Source of the DNA: Schwartzia succinivorans DSM 10502
GTDB lineage: Bacteria; Bacillota; Negativicutes; Selenomonadales; Selenomonadaceae
NCBI RefSeq assembly: GCF_900129225.1
Contig: NZ_FQUG01000004.1
Location: 222,565-286,564, forward strand
Length of the DNA: 64,000 nucleotides
Reading direction: 5' to 3'
Part shown: piece after piece, positions 9,215 through 18,009 of the stretch
How positions within the stretch are numbered: position 1 is the first letter of the stretch
How the letters are laid out: each line of letters starts with the position of its first letter
Position numbers and translations under genes: made by a program
The notes under the pieces: generated by a model
What the model saw: only the letters and a program-made list of their open reading frames with translations
What the model was told of the DNA's origin: nothing
Database searches by the model: none

Positions 9215-10457
9215 TTCCCTCTTTTTCTAAAATCGTTAGAAGCGCAAGCATCAAATAACTTGCTATCATTGAGCTGCCCCCGTAGCTTATGAAGGGCAGC
9301 GTGATGCCGGTGAGCGGAAGAAACTTTGTAACTCCTGCGGCAATTATAAACGCCTGCAGCATAAACGCGGTTCCGCAGCCTGCGGCAATCAGTGTATATA
9401 CAAGGCGCGTCTGAGAGAGCGCCGTTCGTATCGAATGGTAAAACAAATACAAATATCCAAGTAAAACGGCTGTCATTCCTAAAAATCCGAGTTCCTCGGC
9501 AATAGCCGAAAAAACAAAATCGGTGTGAACTGCCGGTATTATATCAGGATTTCCGTGCGCGTAGCCCACGCCCCAGATACTGCCCGTCCCAATGGCAAAT
9601 AAGGACTGAACAATCTGATATGCCATTCCCGACGGGTCCTGCCAGGGATGCAGCCATATCGCCACACGCACCCTTACATGCGAGAAAAGCATATAACTCA
9701 CTGATGAAGCCGCCGAGAAGAAAAGCATCGCAACCGCAACGTAGGATTTACTCCCCGTTGCCATATAAGTCATAAAAACAGCAATGCCGAAAAACAGCAG
9801 CGCCGAGCCTAAATCTCTTGCTACCACAAAGAGCAGCATGGCCATTCCCCAAATCAGAAGCAACGGGGCTATAAAGCGCAGAGGCGGCATCTTGAAAACA
9901 AAAAACTGTCTCAGGTTTTCTGTCAGAACATCCCTATGGTCAGCGAGATACGCGGCAAGAAACAGAATCAGAACGATTTTACCGAATTCTGACGGCTGAA
10001 TCGTAAATGAGCCAATGGCTATCCAATTTCGGCTGCCGCCAATCTCTGTGCCTATAATCAGCGGAAGAATCAGCAATACAAGGCAGAGAATACCCAGGCT
10101 GTAGGGATAGTCGAGCAGAACAAGGACGTGCTTTTTCAGGAGCACTGCTGCAGAAAATACTACTATACCAAGGATAACCCAGCAAAGCTGCATCTTCAGC
10201 ATCTGCGGAACAAGCCGTGCCGTCATCAAAAGCCCTATCGCAGAAAGAAAGACGGCAATCGGAAAAAACCTGGCGGTTTTACCGAAGCTGTGTGACAGGA
10301 CTCCTTCTGTTACGAGCATAACAAGGCTGACAGCCCCGAACAGTCCCAGAGTTACATTATCAACTCCGGGGCGGTGTCCCAATATCAATACGCCAATCCC
10401 GCAGCCAAGTGCCAAAAGCGGCCAAAGAAGCAGATTTATTCCACTGCGTTCAAGCAT
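9198..10457 (-). CDS. SEDS-family peptidoglycan glycosyltransferase (FtsW/RodA/SpoVE)
   Basis: SEDS proteins polymerise lipid II into glycan strands. This 419-residue protein has about ten membrane segments. Signature stretches include GGSRNWIAIGSFTIQPSEFG, where the PSEFGK region is highly conserved, VARDLGSALLFFGIAVF with the key aspartate, DFVFSAIAEELGFLG, and LPLTGITLPFISYGGSSM near the C-terminus. It starts with ATG overlapping the phosphatase stop by 8 bp and overlaps the pbp gene downstream. By analogy with the mycobacterial kinase operon it would be RodA. FtsW and RodA cannot be told apart safely from motifs alone, so no symbol is given. Confidence 0.92.
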   Translation of the reverse strand: MLERSGINLLLWPLLALGCGIGVLILGHRPGVDNVTLGLFGAVSLVMLVTEGVLSHSFGKTARFFPIAVFLSAIGLLMTARLVPQMLKMQLCWVILGIVVFSAAVLLKKHVLVLLDYPYSLGILCLVLLILPLIIGTEIGGSRNWIAIGSFTIQPSEFGKIVLILFLAAYLADHRDVLTENLRQFFVFKMPPLRFIAPLLLIWGMAMLLFVVARDLGSALLFFGIAVFMTYMATGSKSYVAVAMLFFSAASSVSYMLFSHVRVRVAIWLHPWQDPSGMAYQIVQSLFAIGTGSIWGVGYAHGNPDIIPAVHTDFVFSAIAEELGFLGMTAVLLGYLYLFYHSIRTALSQTRLVYTLIAAGCGTAFMLQAFIIAAGVTKFLPLTGITLPFISYGGSSMIASYLMLALLTILEKEGNERVG

Positions 10458-11166
10458 GATAATCCACTACCACAGCCGTTATGTTGTCGCGGCTTCCTGC
10501 ATCCAGCGCTGCCTTTACAAGAAGTGCAGCTTTGTCCTGAGATGTTTCTTCAGTCAGGATACGGCATATATCCTCATCAGATACAACGGTATAAAGGCCA
10601 TCTGTACAAAGAAGTACAATATCACCGTCCGATGTACCGAAGCGCCCGGTATCAACCTTGAGGTTTTCCTCAACTCCGACGGCACGCATAAGCATATTCC
10701 TCTTGGGATGATTACGCGCCTCCTCAGGAGTAATCTTACCCTTTTCTATCAAATCCTGCACAAAGGAATGATCCTTTGTGAGCTGTGTAATATTTCCATC
10801 ATGTATATGATACAGTCTGCTGTCTCCCACATGCGCAAATACGCAGACATCCACATCTGCATGAAAAAGTGTTGCAGTCGTTCCCATACCTGCGTATTCA
10901 GGATGAACGGACACCTTCTGCAAGATTTCATCGTTTGCCTTCAGAACAGCATTCTTCAAAGCGAGCTCATCTATGTTGGACGCTCCGTCTAAAACCTCCT
11001 GCACCGTATCAACAAATATATGACTTGCAACCTCACCGGCAGCATGACCTCCCATACCGTCAGCTACCACATAGGTATCCGATGCCATGCAGGCAAAGCT
11101 GTCTTCATTCATAGGCCTTGTTGAGCCTATATCGGTTGCTGCATAAACCTTTGACACCACAGTCAC
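10450..11166 (-). CDS. prpC: PP2C-family Ser/Thr protein phosphatase
   Basis: The 238-residue protein is a stand-alone metal-dependent phosphatase that reverses phosphorylation by the downstream PASTA kinase. Visible PP2C motifs are ATDIGSTRPMNEDSF, VVADGMGGHAAGEVAS with metal-binding aspartate, AHVGDSRLYHI, LTKDHSFVQDLIEKG, LLCTDGLYTVVSD and SRDNITAVVVDY. All expected aspartates are present. Its start overlaps the end of the preceding FHA gene by 4 bp. Homologues are called PrpC, Stp or PstP. The symbol is by family and context. Confidence 0.93.
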   Translation of the reverse strand: MTVVSKVYAATDIGSTRPMNEDSFACMASDTYVVADGMGGHAAGEVASHIFVDTVQEVLDGASNIDELALKNAVLKANDEILQKVSVHPEYAGMGTTATLFHADVDVCVFAHVGDSRLYHIHDGNITQLTKDHSFVQDLIEKGKITPEEARNHPKRNMLMRAVGVEENLKVDTGRFGTSDGDIVLLCTDGLYTVVSDEDICRILTEETSQDKAALLVKAALDAGSRDNITAVVVDYHA

Positions 11167-11609
11167 CTCTCAAAAAGGATTGTAATCATCCCGATGCGGA
11201 TGTGATCACCATTTCTTAATATCCTGCGTTCACTCAGGACCTCTTCATTTACATACGTATGGTTAGAACTGCCAAGGTCCTGAACCGTATAAAGAGTCTG
11301 TACACGCCGGAATACTATATGGTGATGTGAAACAAAATTATCTGAAATGACAAGATCATTATCTTCGGCTCTGCCCACTGTCAGGGACTCACGGAATGCA
11401 AACCGTCTTCCCTTGTATGCATCAGGTCCGTCCAGAATCGTCAGAACGGCTTCATCAGGCTCATTCCCGGCGGCTCTGTCCTCCTGCTTGTTTATTATCA
11501 GCGCAGGAGAAAGACTTTTTCCCATTTTCCACAGGAAATAAAACAGGAAAAACAAAATACCATACTGCAAAAGCACCTGGGCAAATGTTATCGCAAAAGA
11601 ACTGCTCAT
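11163..11609 (-). CDS. fhaB: membrane-anchored FHA-domain protein (FhaB/FipA-like)
   Basis: The 148-residue protein starts with one membrane segment (about residues 8-28) and ends with an FHA phosphothreonine-binding domain (about 70-148). FHA signature residues are visible in LTVGRAEDNDLVISD, VSHHHIVFR and DLGSSNHTYVN, which supply the conserved Gly-Arg, Ser-His and Asn. FHA proteins dock to phosphorylated kinases and their targets. The gene overlaps fhaA and the phosphatase gene by 4 bp at each end, so it is translationally coupled. In mycobacteria the equivalent FhaB interacts with phosphorylated FtsZ and PbpA. That role is only inferred here. Confidence 0.88.
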   Translation of the reverse strand: MSSSFAITFAQVLLQYGILFFLFYFLWKMGKSLSPALIINKQEDRAAGNEPDEAVLTILDGPDAYKGRRFAFRESLTVGRAEDNDLVISDNFVSHHHIVFRRVQTLYTVQDLGSSNHTYVNEEVLSERRILRNGDHIRIGMITILFER

Positions 11610-12349
11610 TCCGGCACCTCGTAGCGGAGTATTGTATTTCCGATTTGTATTATGTCATCCTGATTCAGGACAGTGCTTTCAATGCGTTCGCCGTTCACAA
11701 AGGTTCCGTTCGTGCTCTGGGCATCGTAAAGCACATGACGGTGGCGGACGTATTCGATGTACGCGTGCAGCCTTGATGCCTTAGGGTCCGTAAGCAGGAA
11801 TTCGTTCTCACTCCGTCTTCCTATGTATATCTTCTGCTCTCCAAGCTCCAGACGCGCGCCCTCATCATCTCCGGATTCAACAGCCAGAGAAGCAAAGAGC
11901 CTGACAGGCGGAAGATTCAGCGGCACGTTAAAGGATTTCTTATCCAGCACCAGAGTACCGTCCTCCACATCCTTTTTCTTCGATTTCTCTGCGTCTTCGA
12001 AATATGAAGTGACCTGACAAATACTCTTCGTTATATCCTCGCTTTTAATCAGGCGGATAGAAAAAATTCCATCCATGTAGACATCCGATGTTATGAGCAG
12101 CTTCTGCATGAAAACAGACAAATCCTCGATAAAGCGTCTCGACGATAATCGCTGATAATCCTCAATGCCCATGAGAACCTCATATACGTTGGGAACAAAG
12201 TCGCCTCTTTTGCTCTTTTTCCTTTTCCGCATAAGTTCATGCTCAAGTGCCTTGCGGACTTCAACCGGCTCCAGCTCACTGCTGAATTTGCGGTTGAAAA
12301 AGCCTTCGATATGGTTTTCAAGAAATGCTTCCCAATCAGGCAGCCCCAT
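11606..12349 (-). CDS. fhaA: DUF3662 + FHA-domain protein (FhaA-like)
   Basis: The 247-residue protein has an N-terminal DUF3662/FhaA domain starting MGLPDWEAFLENHIEGFF. This domain was first seen in mycobacterial FhaA, which binds the lipid II flippase MurJ when that is phosphorylated. A charged linker and a C-terminal FHA domain (about residues 160-247) follow, with IYIGRRSENEFLLTD, ASRLHAYIEY and DAQSTNGTFVNGERI. The start at 12349 is chosen because GGGAGG lies 8 nt upstream and the conserved domain begins there. An ATG at 12403 would add 18 residues unlike the family. It is the first gene of the FHA/phosphatase/kinase block, 64 nt after rlmN. Confidence 0.9.
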   Translation of the reverse strand: MGLPDWEAFLENHIEGFFNRKFSSELEPVEVRKALEHELMRKRKKSKRGDFVPNVYEVLMGIEDYQRLSSRRFIEDLSVFMQKLLITSDVYMDGIFSIRLIKSEDITKSICQVTSYFEDAEKSKKKDVEDGTLVLDKKSFNVPLNLPPVRLFASLAVESGDDEGARLELGEQKIYIGRRSENEFLLTDPKASRLHAYIEYVRHRHVLYDAQSTNGTFVNGERIESTVLNQDDIIQIGNTILRYEVPE

Positions 12350-12413
12350 AGAGACGCCTCCCTTCCAAAGGTATATTGTACGGCAATCCTGTACGTTCGT
12401 CAAAAATCACAGA

Positions 12414-13463
12414 TTAAGCATCGTTTTCCTTCATGTATTGATTCCTGAGCTGACCGCAGGCAGCCTGAATATCCGTCCCCATCTCCTTGCGGATTGTCGC
12501 CGAAATATGCTGCCGCGTCAAAATATCCAAAAAACGCTGTATACGTTCAGCAGACGGCCTGAACAGCGCACGCTCCGTCACAGGATTTATGGGAATCAGA
12601 TTCACATTTGCAAGCTGGCCGTGCAGAAGATGGCTCAGCTCTCTGGCATGTTCTTCGCCGTCGTTGACATTTTCAATAAGTATATATTCGTATGTGACAC
12701 GGCGTTTCGTTTTCTCACCGTAAAGCTTTCCTGCCTTTACTACCTCGGCAATCTTCCATTTTTTGTTCACAGGCATGATTTTGTCACGGACAGTATCATT
12801 GGGCGCGTGAAGGGAAATAGAAAGCGTAATCGGAAGATTTTCCTCCATCAGTCGGTAAATCCCCGGTACTACGCCTGACGTAGACAGGGCAACGTTCCGA
12901 TAGCTGAAATTTTTGCAGTATGGCTCGTGCATGAGATGCAGAAAAGCCATGACCTCATCATAGTTCATCATGGGCTCTCCCGAACCCATCAAAACCATAG
13001 TATCAACTTTTTTATCTTCCTTTTTCAACAGGTCGTCAATAAACAAAACCTCAGCAAGCATCTCACCGCGGGTAAGGCTGCGGGCAACGCCGTTCACCGT
13101 AGACGCGCAAAAAGCACAGCCCATGGCGCACCCTGCCTGGGTAGATATGCATACGCTATTTCCGTAGGGCTGCCGCATAAGTACGGTCTCTACCGCAACC
13201 CCGTCATTAAACTCAAGGAGATATTTCGAGGTTTTTCCGTCACTTGAATCCCACTGCTCCACAAGCTTGGCCCGATTTATGTCAAAGGCTGCTTCCAGCT
13301 CCTCGCGGAGCTTCTTTGGAAGATTCGTCATATCAGAAAAATGCACCGCACCCTTTTGATACATCCATTCTGCTATTTGCTTTGTGCGGTACGCAGGAAG
13401 CTTGAAGGGCTTCAGTGCCTCTGCCAAACCTTCTGTATCAAGTCCAAAAATATTTGTCTTCAT
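12414..13463 (-). CDS. rlmN: dual-specificity 23S rRNA/tRNA (adenine C2) methyltransferase
   Basis: This radical-SAM enzyme methylates A2503 of 23S rRNA and A37 of some tRNAs. The cluster-binding CxxxCxxC is in QAGCAMGCAFCAST near residue 115. Supporting motifs are VLMGSGEPMMNYDEV and SLHAPNDTVRDKIMPVN. The methyl-accepting cysteine near the C-terminus is probably that in DIQAACGQLR. The length of 349 residues is normal. The ATG follows directly on the rsmB stop codon (TAA then ATG), so translation is likely coupled. Confidence 0.96.
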   Translation of the reverse strand: MKTNIFGLDTEGLAEALKPFKLPAYRTKQIAEWMYQKGAVHFSDMTNLPKKLREELEAAFDINRAKLVEQWDSSDGKTSKYLLEFNDGVAVETVLMRQPYGNSVCISTQAGCAMGCAFCASTVNGVARSLTRGEMLAEVLFIDDLLKKEDKKVDTMVLMGSGEPMMNYDEVMAFLHLMHEPYCKNFSYRNVALSTSGVVPGIYRLMEENLPITLSISLHAPNDTVRDKIMPVNKKWKIAEVVKAGKLYGEKTKRRVTYEYILIENVNDGEEHARELSHLLHGQLANVNLIPINPVTERALFRPSAERIQRFLDILTRQHISATIRKEMGTDIQAACGQLRNQYMKENDA

Positions 13464-14804
13464 TTATTTCACTTTCCGCATTCTGGCTATGAAAAAGCCG
13501 TCAATTCCATCCTTGTGCGGATAGAACTGAACCATATCCTCATCCGGTCTTTTTTTCAATGGCAGGAAGCTTCCTGTTTTTTCGAGAACAAACTCATCAT
13601 GACGCTTCAGAAATTCCGTAACTACGTCCTGATTTTCGGCAGGCTCGATTGTACAGGTGCTGTAAACCAGAATACCGCCTGTTTTCAGCGCAGGAACAGC
13701 ACCGTCAAGGATTTCAAGCTGAAGGGCCGGAAGCTCTGCATTGCCCTTCTCAGTTTTGCTCCAGCGTGCGTCGGCCCTACGGCGCAAAACACCCATACCT
13801 GAGCATGGAGCATCTACGAGAAGCCTGTCTGCCATACCACTGTACAGCTTACCGATATTTCTGGCATCTCCCTCATGGGTTTCAATACAAGTGATACCGA
13901 GTCTTTCGGCATTTTCATTTATTTTTTTGAGCTTTACCTCATAGAGGTCAAATGCCGCGATACGGCCTTTATTCTGCATGAGCTGCGCTATATGCGTCGT
14001 TTTTCCTCCCGGCGCGCTGCAGGCATCTATTACAAACTCTCCGGGCTTAGGCTCAAGAACATGCGCGACCTGCATTGAGCTTTCATCCTGTACCTGAAAA
14101 TACCCTTCCGCCAACAGCCTTGACGCATCCAGTGAACCGTGACTGCCCCTGCAGACGATGCCCTCAGGCGCAAATTCGGATGCTTCTGCGTCCCAGCCTT
14201 CTTCAAGAAGTTTGGAAAGCAGCCCGTCCCTCGTCGTTTTCAGTGTATTCGTTCTGACCGACAGAACCGCAGGCGCGTTATCAAAGGTACAAAGGCGTTC
14301 CGCAGCATCATATCCGAACTGCTTAATCCATCTGCGAACAATCCACTCGGGATGCATAGAGGAAAGTGCCAGATGCTGCGTTGCCTTGCCCTTTCCCTCA
14401 GGGAAAGCGGCTTTCTCAGGGCTGCGCGCCAAATTGCGCAAAACTGCGTTAACAAACTTCACTTCTCCGGCATTCCCGTATTTTTTTGCAATTTCAACTG
14501 ATTCATTGCATACCGCAGCATCAGGAACCTTTTCCAGATACCTGAGCTGATATGCTCCCACGCGGAGGATTGCACGGATATAGGGCTTCATCTTCGATAC
14601 AGGCCTTGAAACATACTGACGAATAATCCAGTCCAGCGTTCCTGCGGCCTTCACCGTTCCATAGACCAGCTCGGTCATGAACCGCCTGTCTATATCAGAA
14701 TAGCTTCCGTTCCTCAACGCATTTACGAGGGCAACATTGGCATAGGCGCCATTTTCAAATACGTCATGCACAACCTCAACAGCTGCAGCCCGTACCTTAT
14801 CCAT
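13464..14804 (-). CDS. rsmB: 16S rRNA (cytosine(967)-C5)-methyltransferase
   Basis: The 446-residue protein has an N-terminal NusB-like RNA-binding region (about 1-140) and a C-terminal SAM-dependent methyltransferase. Motif I is DACSAPGGKTTHIAQLM, motif IV with one catalytic cysteine is VDAPCSGMGVLRR, and motif VI with the second cysteine is VYSTCTIEPAENQ. GAGGAG precedes the ATG. Its start overlaps the DUF116 gene by 8 bp and it abuts rlmN, giving two ribosomal-RNA methylases in tandem after fmt and def. Confidence 0.95.
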   Translation of the reverse strand: MDKVRAAAVEVVHDVFENGAYANVALVNALRNGSYSDIDRRFMTELVYGTVKAAGTLDWIIRQYVSRPVSKMKPYIRAILRVGAYQLRYLEKVPDAAVCNESVEIAKKYGNAGEVKFVNAVLRNLARSPEKAAFPEGKGKATQHLALSSMHPEWIVRRWIKQFGYDAAERLCTFDNAPAVLSVRTNTLKTTRDGLLSKLLEEGWDAEASEFAPEGIVCRGSHGSLDASRLLAEGYFQVQDESSMQVAHVLEPKPGEFVIDACSAPGGKTTHIAQLMQNKGRIAAFDLYEVKLKKINENAERLGITCIETHEGDARNIGKLYSGMADRLLVDAPCSGMGVLRRRADARWSKTEKGNAELPALQLEILDGAVPALKTGGILVYSTCTIEPAENQDVVTEFLKRHDEFVLEKTGSFLPLKKRPDEDMVQFYPHKDGIDGFFIARMRKVK

Positions 14805-15588
14805 TCACATTCTCCTCTTTTATCAGCATGGATTCGATTTCACTGCGCACCATATTGATATCGACATGAGTATTGTAGCAGGGACCGTTTGGTCTTATGT
14901 TCATAACGCCAACCGCAGGCAGCGGATAAACATCCTGTATGCCGCTTGTAAGGTCCCGTTCGCATGCGATTGCCAAAACTGCCTTCGGGCGTATTTTTTT
15001 CACTGTCTGCCGCGCCAGGGTTCCACCCGTGACAACAAAGAAATGAAATCCCATTTCCTCTGCCAGAGTGACAAGCGCGCCGATATCACACTGACCGCAG
15101 CGTTTGCAGTTTGCCATCGGGTCCCGCGTTATTTTATGCGGACAGCTGGCAAGCTGAAGGCAGTGAGGAGTGACAACAAGAAGCTCTTCCGGTCTGACCT
15201 TTATATGCTGATGATGAATAATCTGGTTGCTGACCGCCACAAAGGAACATTCAATTTTCCTGCGGTCAAAGCCGAACACCTTTCCCATCATGATAGCAAT
15301 AGGAAATAAAAGATTGATTAAAGCATACGTCTTTCTCTGAAATACAGACAAAAACGGCACACCCATAATCGCCCCGACTATACCTACAATACCAAGCCCG
15401 GTAAAAAGGAAGATGCCTGCCAGAAGCGCCCCTAATATCAACGGCAGATATTCACTTATCTCCTGGAGTCCCAGATAGCTTACGCGCCACACGGCATAAA
15501 CCATCACACCGACAACCAGAAGGCTCAGTGACATAAGTGCAACAAAAAGACGCTTCTTCGGTCTTTCAACCTCAAATGCTTTTACCAT
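14797..15588 (-). CDS. DUF116 membrane protein
   Basis: The 263-residue protein has two N-terminal membrane segments (about residues 12-33 and 45-72) and a C-terminal DUF116 domain. The domain begins near FGFDRRKIECSFVAVSNQI. It contains a cysteine set in TPHCLQLASCPHKITRD and CKRCGQCDIG, typical of a metal- or Fe-S-binding site, and ends with ACERDLTSGIQD and GPCYNTHVD. DUF116 proteins are widespread in anaerobes and have no established biochemical role. The conserved position between fmt and rsmB in several Firmicutes is suggestive but not proof of a translation-related role. GAGGGA precedes the ATG. Confidence 0.85.
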   Translation of the reverse strand: MVKAFEVERPKKRLFVALMSLSLLVVGVMVYAVWRVSYLGLQEISEYLPLILGALLAGIFLFTGLGIVGIVGAIMGVPFLSVFQRKTYALINLLFPIAIMMGKVFGFDRRKIECSFVAVSNQIIHHQHIKVRPEELLVVTPHCLQLASCPHKITRDPMANCKRCGQCDIGALVTLAEEMGFHFFVVTGGTLARQTVKKIRPKAVLAIACERDLTSGIQDVYPLPAVGVMNIRPNGPCYNTHVDINMVRSEIESMLIKEENVNG

Positions 15589-15597
15589 ATACGTCCC

Positions 15598-16542
15598 TCA
15601 ATCTAAAACATCAAATCTCGTATGCTCATCAAGCGAATGACCGCACACAAAGTTGGCGGCACTCATGCGCTTCTTTCCCGGTGCCTGAAGCTCAAGGATT
15701 TCCAGCGCGCCGTCGCCTGTCCCTATCATGAAACCTTTTTTTGTAAGGTTAACCACTTCTCCGGGGGCTGCATCTACGCTTGCTTCAGTGCAGCGTGTAC
15801 GCCATATTTTGAACAGCTTCCCATCCAGGGTAGTATACGCCCCGGGCCAGGAATCCAGTCCACGAACAAGATTATGAATCTCCTGCGCGGATTTCTTCCA
15901 GTCGATACGACCTGTTTCCTTAGTAATCATCGGAGCATAATTCGACAGCGAATCATCCTGTGGTGTACGCTCCAGAGTACCTTCCTGAAGTGCCTGAACA
16001 GTGGAAGCCAAAAGCTCTGCACCCTTTTCCGAAAGAGTGTCATGAAGGGTTTCCAGGTTCATATCAGGAGTTATTTCAACAACCGACTTCTGAAGCATAT
16101 CTCCTGTATCAAGCCCTGCATTCATGAACATAGTCGTTACGCCTGTTTCTTTTTCGCCATTGATAAGACACCACTGCATCGGAGCGGCACCGCGATAGCG
16201 CGGCAGAAGCGAAGCGTGAACATTGATACATCCATATTTGGGGATATCGAGAATCCGCTGCGAAAGAATCTGTCCAAAGGCAACAACCACAATAAGGTCA
16301 GGCTTCAGCGCCTCAAGAATAGGCACGAAATCATCAGCTTTGACCTTAATCGGCTGATAGACAGGAATCCCCTTCTCCTGCGCGAATTTCTTCACAGGAG
16401 TTGCAGTAAACTTCTGTCCCCGACCTGAACGCTGGTCCGGCTGGGTTACAACTGCAATGACATCTGATATCTCAGTCAGTTTTTTTGCGCACGGAACAGC
16501 AAACTCAGGCGTCCCCATAAAAATTGTACGTAACTTACTCAT
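15598..16542 (-). CDS. fmt: methionyl-tRNA formyltransferase
   Basis: Fmt formylates initiator Met-tRNA using 10-formyltetrahydrofolate. The N-terminus reads MSKLRTIFMGTPEFAVP, followed by VVTQPDQRSGRGQK and the catalytic core CINVHASLLPRYRGAAPMQW. The C-terminal OB-like domain follows from about residue 205. The start at 16542 has AGGAGG 6 nt upstream and overlaps the end of def by 8 bp. A start 23 codons further upstream would lie inside def and adds unrelated sequence. The length of 314 residues is normal. def and fmt are the usual partners in removing and adding the formyl group. Confidence 0.96.
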   Translation of the reverse strand: MSKLRTIFMGTPEFAVPCAKKLTEISDVIAVVTQPDQRSGRGQKFTATPVKKFAQEKGIPVYQPIKVKADDFVPILEALKPDLIVVVAFGQILSQRILDIPKYGCINVHASLLPRYRGAAPMQWCLINGEKETGVTTMFMNAGLDTGDMLQKSVVEITPDMNLETLHDTLSEKGAELLASTVQALQEGTLERTPQDDSLSNYAPMITKETGRIDWKKSAQEIHNLVRGLDSWPGAYTTLDGKLFKIWRTRCTEASVDAAPGEVVNLTKKGFMIGTGDGALEILELQAPGKKRMSAANFVCGHSLDEHTRFDVLD

Positions 16543-16999
16543 TGGCTGCCTCCTGACGCAGGCTCTTTGCAATATCAATAAACAGAACTCCATCGAGATG
16601 GTCAAGCTCATGCTGGATGCAGCGTGCCAAAAGCTGCTCTGCCTTCAGCTTTTTCCTCTTTCCGAAACGGTTGGTGAACTCCACCGTAACCTTTTCGGCG
16701 CGCTCAACGTCGCCAAAAATATTCGGTACGGAAAGACAACCTTCCGAGTCTATGACCTTTCCTTCACGATGTGTTATCAGCGGGTTAATCATTTCAATCA
16801 ATCCCTCTCCCACATCAATAACAACAACACGGATTGCCTTTCCAATCTGTGGAGCTGCCAGTCCGATACCGTTTGATTTGTACATTGTTTCTGCCATATC
16901 ATCAAGCAAAGCCTTGAGCTTTGCATCTACTCTCTGAACCGGAGCGCATACCTCCTTGAGTACAGGCGCGCCCGCTTTCTTTATATCCAATAAAGCCAT
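16535..16999 (-). CDS. def: peptide deformylase
   Basis: This metalloenzyme removes the formyl group from nascent proteins. The three signature motifs are present: GIGLAAPQIG, EGCLSVP with the metal-binding cysteine, and QHELDHLDG with two histidines and the catalytic glutamate. The start at 16999 gives the usual MALLDIKKAG N-terminus, with AGGAAG upstream, and 154 residues. An ATG at 17023 is less likely. This is the first gene of the long minus-strand run, with a plausible promoter just upstream. Confidence 0.96.
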   Translation of the reverse strand: MALLDIKKAGAPVLKEVCAPVQRVDAKLKALLDDMAETMYKSNGIGLAAPQIGKAIRVVVIDVGEGLIEMINPLITHREGKVIDSEGCLSVPNIFGDVERAEKVTVEFTNRFGKRKKLKAEQLLARCIQHELDHLDGVLFIDIAKSLRQEAANE

Positions 17000-17046
17000 G
17001 AACAACTTCCTTTCAAACAACAACTATAGAAAACATTAACTAATCT

Positions 17047-17075
17047 ATTTTAACACCTTTATTCAGGTTTTTCCA
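17047..17075 (-). promoter_or_regulatory. likely promoter of the def-fmt operon
   Basis: On the minus strand TGGAAA (17070-17075) and TAAAAT (17047-17052) are 17 nt apart, about 50 nt before the def start. The -35 match is moderate and the spacing is ideal. Confidence 0.5.
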
Positions 17076-17100
17076 CAGACAAAACTCACGAACCCCATGT

Positions 17101-17138
17101 AAAACAAAAGAGCTATCGTCCCGAAAGACAATAGCTCT
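17101..17138 (-). terminator. intrinsic terminator of the flagellin gene
   Basis: An inverted repeat (AGAGCTAT / ATAGCTCT with an inner GTC-GAC extension) is followed on the minus strand by TTTTGTTTT. It lies 17 nt past the flagellin stop. Confidence 0.85.
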
Positions 17139-17154
17139 AAACGTCTTAATTAAA

Positions 17155-17958
17155 TTACTGCAAAAGCTTCAGTACACTTGCATTGTTATGCATGAAAAGC
17201 TTCTGTGCGTAAATTGCCATCTGATTCTGCGTATTTGCAGAGCTCAGCTGTGTTACAGCCTTGGCAATATCCAAATCATCACTTGTTGACTCTGCATTCA
17301 TCAGCGCCTCGGTCTGAGTCGTGTAGTTTGCAGATGCGAATGTCAGATTCTGCTGTACCGCACCGATATTCGTTTCCTCATCAAGCGCAGCATTCAAAGC
17401 TGAATCAACAGTATCAAGTGCTGCAGCAATTCCCTCGTTCGTGGAAAGGTCAATCTTGGAATTTCCGTTTTCATCAGTAAGTCCAAGGCCCTGTGCCGTC
17501 ATGTTGCCAAGCTGAACATTCTTGTAGCCGTCGATTCCTGCTACAGTGAGCGAAGCCGAGCCGTCCAGAAGCTTCTTGCCGTTATACTCAACGCTCGCGT
17601 TGTCATTTACGGTTGCAATCGTCTGATTTACGTTCTTCTGAATTGCAGCGACATCCGTATCCTTGTTTGTTCCATTTGCAGCCTGAAGAATCTGCGAACG
17701 AAGGGAAGAAAGCGCATTCACCGTAGAGCTTACGCCGCCGGCAGCGACATTCAGGAGCGAATTCATCGTCTGCGTGTTGTTGTTGGACTGTTCTGCCGCA
17801 CCGATATTCGAATTCATACGAACCGAAATCGCATAATCAGAAGGACCATACGATGCAGACGGATGCGCGCTGCCCGTAGAAATCTGCTTTATCAGTGACT
17901 GCCTTGCTTTATCAGTGCTATTTACCTGATTCAAGTAACCCAATCCGTTAATAGCCAT
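17155..17958 (-). CDS. compact divergent flagellin-family protein
   Basis: The 267-residue protein shows flagellin-like architecture: an N-terminal heptad-rich helix (SLIKQISTG, DYAISVRMNSNIGAAEQS), a short central region (about residues 140-190, VEYNGKKLLDG) and a C-terminal helix ending NNASVLKLLQ. N- and C-terminal D0/D1 parts are kept, but the variable D2/D3 part is almost absent. The usual AADDAAGLAIS block reads SYGPSDYAISVRM, so it is a divergent member. Flagellins are secreted without cleavage and polymerise into the filament. The start at 17958 follows GGAG by 9 nt; the ATG 3 codons upstream is too close to the site. It forms a single-gene unit between def and metK with no flagellar genes nearby. 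Confidence 0.78.
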   Translation of the reverse strand: MAINGLGYLNQVNSTDKARQSLIKQISTGSAHPSASYGPSDYAISVRMNSNIGAAEQSNNNTQTMNSLLNVAAGGVSSTVNALSSLRSQILQAANGTNKDTDVAAIQKNVNQTIATVNDNASVEYNGKKLLDGSASLTVAGIDGYKNVQLGNMTAQGLGLTDENGNSKIDLSTNEGIAAALDTVDSALNAALDEETNIGAVQQNLTFASANYTTQTEALMNAESTSDDLDIAKAVTQLSSANTQNQMAIYAQKLFMHNNASVLKLLQ

Positions 17959-17978
17959 TATTACCATCTCCTTGCAAA

Positions 17979-17994
17979 TGGGAGTATACTCCCA
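17979..17994. promoter_or_regulatory. perfect 16-bp palindrome in the flagellin leader
   Basis: TGGGAGTATACTCCCA reads identically on both strands. It lies in the predicted 5' leader, a few bases upstream of the ribosome site. It could be an operator, or an mRNA 5' hairpin that controls stability or translation. Confidence 0.55.
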
Positions 17995-18009
17995 CATATA
18001 ACTTTCAAT

